A stretch of 64,000 nt of DNA from Loxodes magnus (Eukaryota; Ciliophora; Karyorelictea; Loxodida; Loxodidae), in NCBI GenBank assembly GCA_946699065.1, contig CAMPDV010000043.1, forward strand, positions 558,001 through 622,000, given 5' to 3'. A program made the translations under genes and the position numbers. The stretch's first letter is position 1, and each line of letters starts with the position of its first letter. Below the pieces are notes generated by a model that did no database searches, was not told the DNA's origin, and saw only the letters and a program-made list of their open reading frames with translations. This document shows, in pieces, positions 37,613 through 50,226 of the stretch.

Positions 37613-37883
37613 AATCTGAAAGACGGATATTTAATTAGTCTAAGTTTTCAAATATCTGTTACATTTATCCATATTTTTAGACATTTCTTCTTTATCCTTT
37701 ACGTTTCAAAATAATGACATTTAGAGATGCTAGTAATTAATTTTTCCTCATTATGAAAAAGATTCTTTCACTTAAACTGTCTTAGAAAGAAGGTGTATTA
37801 TGATGAATCCCGTATTAAGCTTTCATTTTTTAGTTGGAATGTTCTACTAGCTTCCAAAATTTGTTTCTTTCGTAGAAATTCAT
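37613..37883 (-). pseudogene. Unknown gene truncated by the LINE fragment
   Basis: From ATG 37883 the minus strand encodes about 90 residues of clearly protein-like sequence: MNFYERNKFWKLVEHSNQKM, then KAQYGIHHNTPSFQDSLSE, RIFFIMRKNQLLASLN, LKRKGQRRNVQKYGQMQQIF and LDQLNIRLSDL. The frame then runs straight into the tail of the LINE insertion. No downstream exon was found on the far side with confidence. The part B' copy (62,382-62,649) has a 1-base deletion breaking the frame. Family not recognised. M3 sits just upstream of its start. Confidence 0.5.
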
Positions 37884-37950
37884 AATATGAGGTTTAAAAA
37901 ATCATAAGTGTTAAAAGATTGCCTGAATATCTTAATTTTAAATAGTTTTA

Positions 37951-38923
37951 TAATAATTCGATATATATATTACTAAATTAAAAAGTTTAAATTGGAGTTT
38001 AGTGAACTTGGAGGACTTTCAGCCTCGTGTTCACAGGACCAGTTTGATAAACTGGCTGGAACCAGCTCCCTTCAGAACTCTTTCTTCAGTCGCCTTGGAT
38101 TGTGTACCACTTCGGTTTGTAGATTTGACCTCCTGACGGATAAAATTAGTTACAGAATTCTCGTCTAATCTTATCCTAATATTAGTACTATTATTTTTAT
38201 TATTATTTTCTATTCCAGTACTATTATTTAATTAATTTCAATTTCTAACATTGCCTATATTTATGTCCAGTTTGTTTGCATACAAAGTATCTTGGTTTAT
38301 TCCTAATTCATTTCTTGTCTGGACTCCTCGGTAAATTAGTAGCTATCTCTATGTCCATTGGATCTTGAATTGTTCTAACTTTGAATTCCTACTACTGTTG
38401 CTACTTGCTGTTCTCTTCAAGCACAATTGTTCTCTGATGCAGCAATCCCATTTCCTGAAGAAAGTGTTTTGCTCTCGATCGTAGACTTCCCAGAAGCTTT
38501 CTTTCCATTCCTTGAGCTCAGTAACTTGATTTTTTAGAGCTCTATTCTCTAATCGTAGCCTCTTTACGTCCTCCTTTAGGTCAGAGAATGCGACTAAAAT
38601 TTATGCCTGTTCTTTCTGGAACTATGGCATCGCAAACTCTCGCACGGCCGCTGCTTCTTGCGTCTCCAGCACCTTTCAAGGTCCTTCCTCTTCAGTTGGT
38701 GTCATCGGGGTAGCCTTTTGGCGCTTTTGTCCCATCTTTTAGGTTGGTCTGGAAGTTCCTAGTTGAGTCTATTATTCTCGAAGGTTTTGAGAAGAAGATT
38801 ATTTCTAGGAAGAAGATGTGTGAGTTAAAGATGAGAGTTCTTACTTTCTCTCCCCTTTTTAGGAGGTGGTATAAAAGCATTTCTTGAACCCTTCTTCCAT
38901 TTTGTTTATTAATAGTTCGATAT
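37951..38923 (-). mobile_element. ORF1-only retroelement M3 (part B copy), degenerate
   Basis: Element 37,965-38,909 lies between 14-bp repeats TAATAATTCGATAT and TAATAGTTCGATAT (one mismatch). Minus-strand ORF1 starts at ATG 38900 (MEEGFKKCFYTTSQKGERK), continues through a coiled coil (LKEDVKRLRLENRALKNQV, TELKEWKESFWEVYDREQN), then frameshifts near 38,455. The next frame gives QDPMDIEIATNLPRSPDKKW and a damaged zinc knuckle YFVCKQTGHKYRQC in which the first Cys is Tyr. The 3' end has a hairpin GTGAAC..GTTCAC enclosing GAGG..CCTC. Both copies share the frameshift, so it predates duplication or was spread by conversion. Confidence 0.8.
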
Positions 38924-41039
38924 TAATTATAATAATCCTTCAGAATCATCTGTTTGCAATTTAAATAAGTTCCCAGATATATCTATAGGAGTCTTTGTAG
39001 TGGGAATATAATTTTTCAATTCCATCTATTATTTTAGTAACTATTCGATTTAATGAACAGCTTGTAATTGCTAATCAGCAATCTAAATAATAATTTGATT
39101 CCGTTGTAGTTACTAAGCGCTAAGAGAATGTTCCATTTATTGATTATATCATACTTACTGAAGCTTATAAAGTGTATATTCACTATAATTAATAGTAATC
39201 TAGGAATTTACTTTGAAATTATAAGAGTTTAGCAGTCTAATTTCTAGTGTTAACTATCTATAATTTACTATAGATACCTTACCTTTTCTTACTAGTTAAA
39301 TGTATGAACTTTAACCTTAATTTAAAGTTGGTAAATTTAGATAAAATGAATTTAGAGAAGTAAAAAGGAGATTATATATTGAGGCAACTTTTGATAAATA
39401 GGGCAATGGAAATAAATAACTGGAAATAAGAAATCTAATTACTTAATTCAGAGTTAAAGAAAAATTATTTTTATTTATCACATTTCATCTAATTCTTCAG
39501 TAGATAGTACGTCTCCTTTAATTTAGATTTATCCAATATCTAGTTTTTATGTCTAAAAAAAGGGCTATTCTAGCCCTCTAATTATATCTGTAACTTATTA
39601 TTATATTGTCACTTCATAGTATATCGTAAATAAAGGAATCTAGTAATAATAAAGCAATAAGTTGTTATTTTATCTCAAGCACTATTTTGGTATGATTTTC
39701 TAACTATTTAGCAAGAAATTAAGGAGATTATTATTTAATATTTCTGCTTCAATTAAACTTTAGTTTTGATTATAAATGCTTTCAATATCTTTTTCATATT
39801 ATGTATTCAATTAAGTTTTTCTCTCTTTTTAATATTTACCTTTGCTTAGCTTGAATTTATATAATAAAGGAGATAATTAAGGTTATCGAAGTATAAACTA
39901 TAATAAAGAATTATTTATTAGTATAATATTAATTAATTACTACTATATAGTTACATAATTTATTTCCATTCTACTTATCTATCATTAATATATAAATCAA
40001 TAGTCCAAAATTACTTTTTGCTAAGTGTTTGATCTACTCATTTTCATTTCGTATTACTGTTTCTCTCAAGTTTCTAAATTTCTAAGACTATTATTTTGTC
40101 TGCATATCTAACCTTATCTAAAAATTTTAAAGAAATGATTTTGATTATTGAAGTTTATATTTAAAGCTATAATTCTTTGTTAGTCATATAGATTATAAAT
40201 CTAGAGCTATTTGCTTATTATTTAAGCTTTATTATTTATATTAAGTTATTTGTGTTTGTTTATCAGATGAAGCTAGAAGATATCTTTATGGATTATTTCG
40301 TGAAAGTCTCATTTCTAATGGTAACTATGTTAGGTTGACTGTTCTGCTTGGATTTGAATGTTAGATATTTAAATGTATGTTTATTTAATAATAGGCTGTA
40401 AGTTTTAATTAGATGGTAAGAATTATCTCTTTACTTTATATTTATAGTTTAAGTTTTGTGTTTCTATTTCTTATTATTTTAAATAAGATATGCATAATCT
40501 TTTAGTTATGCTTAAAGAAGTTTAATTGCTATGCTAACATTTTAATAAGCCTTTCTATTTCGCAATAGATAGTTAAAGATTATATTGCAGCTCTTATTCT
40601 AAAAGACTTTTAGAAAATCAACTTAAATACCAATATTTTCAGAAACAAATATTAGGAAAAGCCTGTTATTTAATAAGCTTAAAGTTAGAAGCTTTTTGAA
40701 ATAAAAGACTGGTGCTATAGGTTAAAAACGCTAAAGCAATTATACAACTATAAAATAGAAAACTATAAAGAATAATTAATTATATAAGGAGTAGCAAAGG
40801 AATAATAAGATTAGCAACTTAATCTATTACTTTTAACAGGACTTTAAGCCAAGGAAACTTAAAATTAAGTGTTCTAGAATTAAGCTTAATTATTACAATT
40901 TTGTAAACAAGTAGATTTATAATGCTTTACAAGAACTTTTATTTAAAAAGCCTTTTATTCAAGTATAACATACAATCGACATTTAAATCTATTATTGACT
41001 AAAGAAACTAACAGCAAGCTGCTAGAACTTAAGAATTAA
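38924..41039. other. AT-rich region, possibly upstream exons of the next gene
   Basis: Mostly AT-rich. Around 40,265-40,420 codon content rises (DEARRYLYGLFRESLISNGN then VRLTVLLGFECQIF), followed by a candidate 32-nt GTAAGA...ATAG intron near 40,425-40,456 and Q/L-rich sequence to 41,040. This may be the 5' part of the gene below, but I could not join the frames. Confidence 0.4.
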
Positions 41040-42875
41040 ATGCTTCAAAACCATATAGAGCAACTAACTGAAGCACTTGGAAATTGTGACGGAGAATACT
41101 TCAAATTGTTAAATACCAACTTTTTTACTTTTGGACTAAAGCTAGCTTAGCATTTTAGAGTTCTTGAAAAAAATAAGCTTTGAAAGAAATTTTAATTAAT
41201 AGGCTTTAAGCTTTTTAAGAACTAATAGTTAGTAACAGAAGCTTAAGCAGGTAATGTAGAAAACTAAATATAAGTAAGAATAATAAAATCACTTGAAAAC
41301 ATTTCTAATTTGAACAAAGACTCAGAAAATTCTTCTTAAAGAGTGAGCTATACAATTCTTATTCGTTAAATTGCAACCGAAGAGTGTTACTTTAGCTTTA
41401 GAACGGCGACAATCTTTCTAAATTAATAATTTGAATCTAAGCTAGATAAATTAATAAAACAGCAAGAAAGTAAGTTTAAAATCAATCAATATGCTACTAG
41501 AGGTAAACAGAAGAACTAAGGAATTTAGTAGGTAAAAGTGCTTTAGTTCAAATGTAGCTAATGAACTAAAGCAGCTGGAATTATGTGAAAAGAACTAAAA
41601 TAATTAGATCAGTACTGAGTTAGATATTAAATAAAAGAAAGAAAATCTAGAAATACCTAAATGAAATGTAATAAACTAGGAAGAGCTTCCTACTTATCAA
41701 GTATCCATCTAAATTAATTCTCCTTTTAAGAATTCATTTAATGAATTAGATGGAAAAGTAAATGAAACATAATTTGGCCTTTCTTTTCCAAGTAAGCCTT
41801 TACTATTTTAAAAAGAGTAAGATAGGTAAATTAGTAATACACGATAAATTCAAATGTTGCACTAGGATAGGGAAACAGTGACTTTGATATACAAGAATGA
41901 TCTAGCATTCTAAGCAAAAAATTAATTAAACTTGAACTTTGGAAACAGCATTGCTAAATAATCTAAAATGTAAGTAAAATTAATTTTTAATTATAGACTC
42001 ATTGTGAAATACTAAAAGATAATGAAAAATTAAAATTATAATTAAAAAATTATAGCAAAAATAAACAAAAATTGTCCTTAGGGGTAGAAAGAGTGATAGA
42101 AATTATGTGGCAATATTGGTAATTATTTAGAGTAAGATTATTAAGAAAATAGCTTGAAGTTTCAAGATTAAATGGAAAGCTAGCGGAACGAATGGATAAA
42201 TAAAATAAAAGCTTTCTTTAACCAGGTTTTCTTAGATAACACTTGAGTAATTTTTTAAGTCTAAGGAATCAGGAGTAAAGTATCATAAAAGAGTAAACTC
42301 ATATGCATCAGCTGAGTTAAAAATAAGTATAAACAAAGGCTCTAATTAAAGAGTTCACAACTATTAAAAAATAAAATATAATTGCTTTGGAAGAATAATT
42401 AGATGACATAAATAGGGTTAAGAGTAAGCAATCAGAAATTTTATAATTTAGAGGATTAAAAATTTAATTTAGAGGGCTTTATTAAATGTTTGTGATTTAG
42501 CTTCATTTCATAAATTTCTTTGACAAAACAATCAGTAGTAGGAAGAATCTTTAAAATTATCCAATATAAAATTAACAAAAATAAATTTATTTTAAATCGA
42601 ATAAGAAGGATAAACATTTTATCTACTTCTAGTTCCATCTAACTAGCATCAAATAGTCAATCTTTTTAAGAAATTACAAAAATTAATTTATTTTTTCATA
42701 TGAAAATAGCTTAAAATGTAGTACCTTTATCATAAAAATATCTATGAGTTAAATTTCTTTTTTAATTAAAATCTTTTTAGAGACGATTTTTCCTAATGCA
42801 TTTACTAGTCTCATTAATATTAAGAAGAAAGCTTTAAATTAAATTTAACTCTTATTAAAATAAATAAAACTCTGA
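41040..42875 (+). CDS. Multi-intron Q-rich coiled-coil protein
   Basis: Coding sequence is convincing from ATG 41040 to about 42,430. Segments are MLQNHIEQLTEALGNCDGEY, KSLENISNLNKDSENSSQR, then (after a 19-nt intron) SNVANELKQLELCEKN, then (23-nt intron) HCEILKDNEKLKLQLKNYSK, then (16-nt intron) KLCGNIGNYLEQDYQENSLK and QDQMESQRNEWINKIKAFFN, then (26-nt intron) EQSIIKEQTHMHQLSQKQVQ and IIALEEQLDDINRVKSKQSE. Each proposed intron is GT-AG and restores frame exactly. TGA is Trp at IPKWNV and DNTW. The true start may be upstream and the end is uncertain: the last frame stays open to TGA 42873 but looks less coding after 42,430. Coiled-coil content suggests a structural or cytoskeletal role; family unknown. 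Confidence 0.6.
41528..41546 (+). other. 19-nt intron
   Basis: GTAGGTAAAAGTGCTTTAG; removal joins QGIY to SNVANELKQ in frame. Confidence 0.65.
41974..41996 (+). other. 23-nt intron
   Basis: Starts GTAAAATTAA, ends AATTATAG. Removal joins AKQSKMQ to HCEILKDNEK. A 27-nt alternative starting at GTAAGT gives a less protein-like continuation. Confidence 0.65.
42084..42099 (+). other. 16-nt intron
   Basis: GTAGAAAGAGTGATAG; removal joins KLSLG to KLCGNIGNYL. It is the shortest proposed in the window. Confidence 0.6.
42247..42272 (+). other. 26-nt intron
   Basis: Starts GTAATTTTTT, ends GGAATCAG; removal joins VFLDNTW to EQSIIKEQTH. Confidence 0.6.
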
Positions 42876-45800
42876 TAAATGTAAATATTTTAAGTTATAA
42901 GTAAAGAAATTAAGAAAAGCTATTCCTGTTCATCAAAATATCTCTTATCTTAAAAAATTTTGAAAGTTAATAAATTCATAAATGAGTTTTGTCATAGATC
43001 TATATAGAACGAGTTATATGCATTTATTTCGATTATCATGTTAGTTATTATTTATTTTGATTAACTGTTCTTTTTCCAAATCCACCACTAAGAATTATTT
43101 TGTTATAGATGTATCATCTCATCTTAATCTACCTCAGTCCAACTTACTACATTATTATAATGTCACTTCTAAAATAGGTTTAACAACAACAATAATCTCC
43201 TATCCGAACTATTTTAATCCAGTTAATACATTTAATTTTAGTTTTTTACAGTACTAGCATTAGTAAGAGTAAATGAAACTCCAAAAGAAATGACATAAAA
43301 TGTTCCCACTTTATCTCTTAAATTTAATCTAAGAATTCTTTTTCCCTTTTCTGCTACACTTCCAACTTTTGCCTACTGCTATAGCTTCTTCCTATTTTTT
43401 GTTATTCTTTCTTTTTCCTTTTACTTATTTTATTGATTTTGCTTATTGGGTAAATCTTATATTTAAGGTTAATTTTCAACTTAAGAGGTATTTTTTATTA
43501 ATATATTTTAAGAACTTCATTTATTAGATTATCTTAAGCGGGATTTTATATTTGTTAAACTTTACTTAAGCAGGAAGTTTACTTTAATGAGGTTATTATT
43601 ATTAATTTGCTTTAATTTCCTTTTTTTATTTCAATTACTTATGAATTCTTAAAATTAACTTAAAATATTTTTATTTTCTATATTTATATAGCAAGCCAGA
43701 TAAATGCTTACATTTTTAATATTTCTAATATTTTATCTTTACTCTTCCTTTAAAATATCCTTAGTTATTAATCTGCTTAATCTATTTCTTCCTTTTTAAA
43801 TATAGTTCTACTTAAAAATTATAAATATTTCATTAGTTTGGCCTTAACATTATATATTATAGCTAATATCTTAATTTTTCTGTTTAATCGTAATTAAATA
43901 AAAGCTACATTTAATTTTGCTATTTGCCTCTGTAAAGAAATAGAATTAAATACAGAGAAGTAATTTAATGATCTTTTAGAATCAAAAGTTTAATAATATC
44001 TTAATCTTAATCTATCTCTATAAAAATGCTATAAAATAATCATTTGGAAATCAACTAATTTAAATTGTTTTATTTAAGAGGCTAATGGCTAAAATTTAAT
44101 TTGAATGAGATCTATTTAGAATCCCACTCTAATTTCGATGAATTTGAAAGAAAGAAATTCTGTTAACTTATTTGTAAGATAATATTGGAGTTTTAAGTAA
44201 AAGGTTTGTAATCTCTTGCTTTTCAAAATTAGAAAGATCTAAAGATAACTTATTTGCAAAAGTAGCTAAAAATATTTAAATTTAGCAATAATTTATTTTT
44301 AATGCTTAAAATTCTTGATGTGATGAGTTAAGTAAAATGAAGATATTGTAAATAAACTATTAATATCTTGAAATAGGTAATTTAATGAACTAATAAAAGA
44401 TTATAATTCCAATAGAAGGAATAATTAAATATATAATAAAAAATTAAAAAGATAAATCTAAATAAAACCAGACATTCCTTGATAGTAGTTTTCTATTTTG
44501 GCAATTACATTTTAATGAATATTAAATTTAGAGTCAAATTATATAAATCTAAATAACTAAGATTAATTAATAAATAAGTCATTTTATTCTAGTACCTTAA
44601 AGATTATTAATACACTATAAAATAAAAATATATAAAAGCACTTAACTAGATTATATACATTCGTATAACTACATTTATATTTGATGTTTAGCTATCTTAT
44701 TTCAATTTAAATAATAATATTAGACTTCTAATTAAATATAAAGGCTTTTAATTTGCTCCACAAGCAGCTAATTATCTATTAAGTTCTTTTATTTTAATAT
44801 TTATTTAAATATTTTAAGATTGATTACTAAGAAAAGCTGTGGTGATGTAATAAAAGATTGTATAATAAAAATTATAATACATAAATACTAATTTTTCATT
44901 TATTTATATATTTCTATGCTTTTTCAAATCTTTTAGATTTCTAACTAACTCAACAATATTAATTTCTCAATTTAGACAAAAACGCAAATTTAATTTTATA
45001 AATTTATTATATTTTTATTCTAAATAAAGCCAATTATTTATTATTTCCATGACAGTTCCATCTACTTATAAACAAATTAACTATTGAAATAGAATTTTGA
45101 AAAACCAATGTAAAAGTAATAGTTAAATGATAATTCTTTTTTAATAATTATAGACATTCTCTCTAATAAACGTTTAGTATAAAGTTTAATTTTTATATTT
45201 GATATGCATTATTAATATATATTCTTTGATTGCTGTAAGAAATAATCTAAACTTCTTTATGAATTAATTATAATATTTATCAATATTTAAAGCTCTAATA
45301 AAAACTAGATGTTTAATAGATACAATTAAAGGCATACAAACTATAGTGTAAATCTTATCAAAGTTTTAACTTTATGTTATATATAAGTTTTCGGCTTACT
45401 CTCATAACAAATATGCATCAATATAGGAGATCTATTCAAAACTCTGCAATCTATGAGAATTTCTTTACTAATCCATGACATGATATATTAAATGAAACGA
45501 ATGGATTTATATATAATATTAATTATAGCTACTTTAATATCTTTTTATATACTTGTATAGGATTTTAATATCTAAGTGCTTATAAATATTAAATAATAGC
45601 TGCTTTTTAAATCTTATATAATCTACCTTTTACACTTAAAGCATTTCTAATCTCAAATAAATAATTTTGAAAATAACTCTAAGAGAGCATTAAATGAATC
45701 TCTTAATGCTTTTTGTAGAAATAATTTCATCTTAAGTATTATTCTATCTTACTAACTAAGTTGTTTTTTAATTTGAATATTTATAAATTTAGCAAAATGT

Positions 45801-48800
45801 CTCTAGAGAGTTTACTTTAATAAAATAATATGATGTAAGAACATGAAAACTCACATCAAGTATTAAAATAATAAATTAGTTTATAACTAATATTTTGACT
45901 AGTCGTTAATAATTAGAGTTTGCATTTCCTTTACTCAATCTACTAATACTACAAATTTAAAAATCTTTAGAACTTAAAAATTTGCTATTAGGTTATTTAG
46001 CGAATAACTAAAAGCTTATATTTTATGATATATTTCATGGATTAAATATTTGTGATATAAAATAGATCTTTAAGTTTTATCTACTATGTTTATTTATTAC
46101 CCAACTTCTTTACAAGCATCAACAATCAAACAGAAAAAGATTTAAAATTTGATTTGGAAAATAAAACTTATTAGCATATAGTTAATCAAATTCCATACAG
46201 CTAGCAAAACCTTTTGATAATTTAATTATACAATATCCAATTTGTTAAGTTTTATATTGAAGAAGTATTAGCATTAGAGTATTTGTTTTGTATTAAATAT
46301 TATATGAAGTTACTTGTTTATTAGTTTTAGAATTCCATCTTTTATACAAAGATATATAAATTAGAGACTCAATTATCAATTTAATTTTTATTTTAAAATA
46401 TCTAGTTCATACATCTTCTAAAAATAGGCAACTTTAATGCTAATCCAAAATAAAACTTTGCAAAAATTTAATTATCTCAATGATAAAATAAAGGATAAGA
46501 ATTAAGATTTGAATAAGAGGTAGATTTAAAGACTTGAAGTATTAAATTTGATTAATTTACTTAAATTTAATAATAGAATTAGATAATATCTGATAACTTT
46601 TTATTTATTAAAAGAAACATAATCAGTATCAAATAGGCTATAAATATAAACATTTATTGGGTATTTACATTTTCATATAGGTCTTATTTAGAAGTTAATA
46701 TTATTATAATATTTTTGATTACCTCTTTATGCTAAATAATTAAATTAAAAAATTTGCAACTCTTCTTAGTAAAATATATAGTCAGATAATTAAAAAGCAA
46801 TCAATCTTTAGAGAGCTAGATACTAAAGTTTTAATACTTTAATTTGATTTGTTTTTCATATTTAAAAACTTTAAATTTTTATTTATATTTAATATGAATT
46901 ATTTATGAAAATCGAATAAAAATTCAGTTCCCCATATATCATTTTATATAGTTCAAGCAAAAGAACATATATTAAATCTCATAGCTTTAAATTAAGAGAC
47001 TTTTCAAAATGATATCTAAAACAAATATTATATACTTAAGTTACCATCAAACTAAAACATAAGAACACATTAAGAGAATTAGTTTTGTTAATTTCGACAA
47101 TAGCAAAAAGTCAGAAAAATATTTATATTTGGTTATGCATGAAAAGATAAAAGGTAATAATCTATTTTCTTCTACACTTAAATATTACTTATTAGAATAA
47201 GCATTACGAAGGCCTATAATTTATCAACGAACAGAGTAGAACCAATTATCTAGAGAAGAGATATTTTGATTTTGCTTAAGAATTTTTAAGTTATTATATA
47301 AGTTATAAATTGGTTTTTATTATTATATCTTATATGATATACTTGTAGATTATAAAAGATATTATTATTATTTTTTACCTAAGAAATGCTTAGTTAAACA
47401 TTATAATTTGATAACTTTCATTATTCATTCCAATTTAAATACATCTTATCACAATAATGCTTCCATTTAAATAAATTCTTATTTGTTAAAAAATTTAAAA
47501 CTGTATAGCTAAATGCTTAGATTATACTTTCATTCATTTTATAAATTATCTTTCTTATATTTTTATATATTATCATTTCTCATTTGAAATTAAATAATAA
47601 TTAGCTTATTTTCAAAAGCTTTACTAGTAAATTATCAAGCAAAGATACCATTGAAATTAATGTTGTAGATATTTTTCAGAATGATATAATGATAAATGTT
47701 TGAATAATTGTTATTAAAACTAAAAATCAAAATTAATCTATATCATATACAACATTTTATATTAAAATTAGGCTCCCCAAATCGTTAAAAGTGGTATTGA
47801 GATTAGAAGAAAGTAGCATGCGAGCTTAAGTATCTAGTTAAAGAAATTTATTCTTACAATATTAGGAAAAATAGTAACTTGTATAAGAAATAAATGAAAA
47901 CTTTAGCTAAAAAAATTGAATTTAAGCAAGCCATTACAATCAGATAAATTATTAAAGATATTATTATTAATTTTAACTAAACTCATATATTTTATTAAAT
48001 TTATAGGCTTGTTTGAATTATTTCCTATATTAAGTTATTTTATTTGGTTATATATATTTGCGATAGCATTTACTAATTTCGATATATTTTAGTATTTTGA
48101 CATTCTATCTTTTAATGTTTATCTCTTATTTCATCAGCCTTAAGATATAATCTTCAATCTTCTACAATTTTAAAACTTTGCAGATTTTTTAAACATTAAA
48201 ACATTATTTTTATATTTAGTTCTTCAAATTTACTTGAATTTATATTTTTAATAATTGTATCGTTGTTTAATTTTTTAGATTCATAGTTAAATATCTTAAG
48301 AGAAGTTATTAGAGTTATTTATTTAATAAAGCTATAGTTTCTTCATTTACCAAGCAATTATTTTGCTTATAAGACTTTTTATTGATATACTTTATTTTTT
48401 GATTTTATTAATGAAAATAAAGATAATGTAATTACTTAGATAAACGCTTCCATACCGAAAATATTGGCTTTTTGAATTGTATTAATTCTATTTAAATCTT
48501 TTGCTTATTGAGAAAAATATAAAAATACTATCACTTTATTTAAACAGAATTTAATGCTTCCTCCACAGATAGATTTTATCTCTTTGATTGCTAATTTGAA
48601 TTAATTAGTTTTTATTTTAATTAAAATTATTGCATTTCTTATACTTTAATTATACCTTCTAGTTGTGGTTTCTATGAAATTATTAAAAATTGCATATGAA
48701 GATTTCTCTCTTTTAGTATTTATAATTAATGTATTTTAATTTTATAAGCTTCTCTTTAATTTATATTTAACTAATTTACTTTTTTTTCTTGTAAGCTTCG

Positions 48801-50226
48801 CTTGCGATTTTAGTTTATTTCTTTGTTTTGTTTTTGTTTTGAGAATCTAGAACATAATTTTTCAGATTTAGCTTTTGAGGACAATCAATGTATGAATCAA
48901 AACAAGGTTAAATTTTCTCATAAATTGACAATTAGCTTCTCTATAAACTTCCTTACAAAATAAAGGAATGATAGATTAATCCTTGTATAATACACTTTTA
49001 GTAGTGTTTATTATAAGCTCCTTTTAATTAATCTAAATGAAATGTTCAATTGTTTTTATCTCAGTGACTTGCTTAATAATACTCAAATTTATGCCTCTTT
49101 AGATTATTAAAAGTTTAAGAACAATAATATTGTTAAGTTTCTATCTTAGTAATATCAAAGCCAATTGAAGTAGAAGTAGAGAATTATAAAAGTTTGATTA
49201 AAAAATAGATGTATAAATTCCCTCAAGTTACATATTCTCTTTCTTTATTTGTTTTAACATGTAGCTTATAGCTTTTATATATAATCAATTCTTATATTAT
49301 TGAATTTATTAATTAATCCATATATACAACTCAGTTCTTACACTAATACACTTATATAATCTTCTTTAGGAAAAGAATTAAAAATATAACTTAAGTTTAT
49401 TAGTAATATTATGATTATTTGAATGCGTATTAAATTTAATTTGCTTGTGTCTAAATTAAATAATAAAACTTATATTTAACTCTCTGTTATATTGTCTTCT
49501 CTTACTATTATATCATACCATTTTGCAAATTATAAATGACTGCTTAAAACTTTAAATTTCTTAGAGAACTTATAAAACTTTTGTTGTTTTAGGCTTTCTT
49601 ATCTTTTAATTAATTTATAAGCATAATTTGTCTTTAACTATATGAAATGGATTCGATTAGACATTGCTTTGAATAAAAACTGAAGATATCTAGATAATAA
49701 GCCTTTTTTATTTAGTGTAATGAAAGATAGGATTTCGTTACATGTTAAACTTTAAAGATAAATAAATCTCTAAGAGTAATAAATTGAAATTAAAGAAGCC
49801 ACTCATATAATATTTGAATAGACAAGAGCAACGTATTTTAAATCAATTTATATAGATAAAATATCTTTATCTAAAGTTATATGAAAGCAAAGGATAAAAT
49901 TAATTACTAACAGATTAAAAGCGTGGGGATGTATTTAAGACGAAAAAAAAGTGGATAAGATATAAAGGGCTTTAAATTAAAGAAACAATTATTACTCAAT
50001 TTTAAGCACAAAAAGCAATGAAATATTATAGACTAATAACGAATCCTATATCATTTAATGTAATAATATGTCTTAATCTTTAGAAATTTTTAATATATCA
50101 ATATTCATAAATCATCTAGATATTTCTATCTGAGAAATATTAAAATCTACATCTTTAAAGTATTTTTCTTAAGGGTATTTACATTTCTTTTTTAAACCTT
50201 TAATTATTTCAAAATTATAAGTGAAA
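42876..50226. other. Gene-poor AT-rich stretch; boundary of duplication units
   Basis: About 7.3 kb without a supportable gene. The short frame at 43,057-43,257 has no domain content. From about 45,590 the DNA aligns loosely to 19,440-24,050, marking the start of unit 2. Confidence 0.5.

Larger units (their letters stand above)
35316..39240. repeat. Segmental duplication unit 1, part B
   Basis: Matches 60,078-64,000 at nearly constant offset (~24,760) with few differences, far closer than most of part A. It consists mostly of retroelements (M1, T1, LINE fragment, M3) in the same order and orientation, so they predate the duplication or were copied by conversion. Confidence 0.9.

Noticed and set aside
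42432..42638. Minus-strand frame of 68 residues starting MELEVDKMFILLIRF
   Set aside because: It looks somewhat protein-like but overlaps the uncertain 3' end of the plus-strand coiled-coil gene and has no recognisable domain; kept out of the annotation.
43057..43257. 66-codon ORF in AT-rich DNA
   Set aside because: No family, low-complexity composition, and chance frames of this size are expected.
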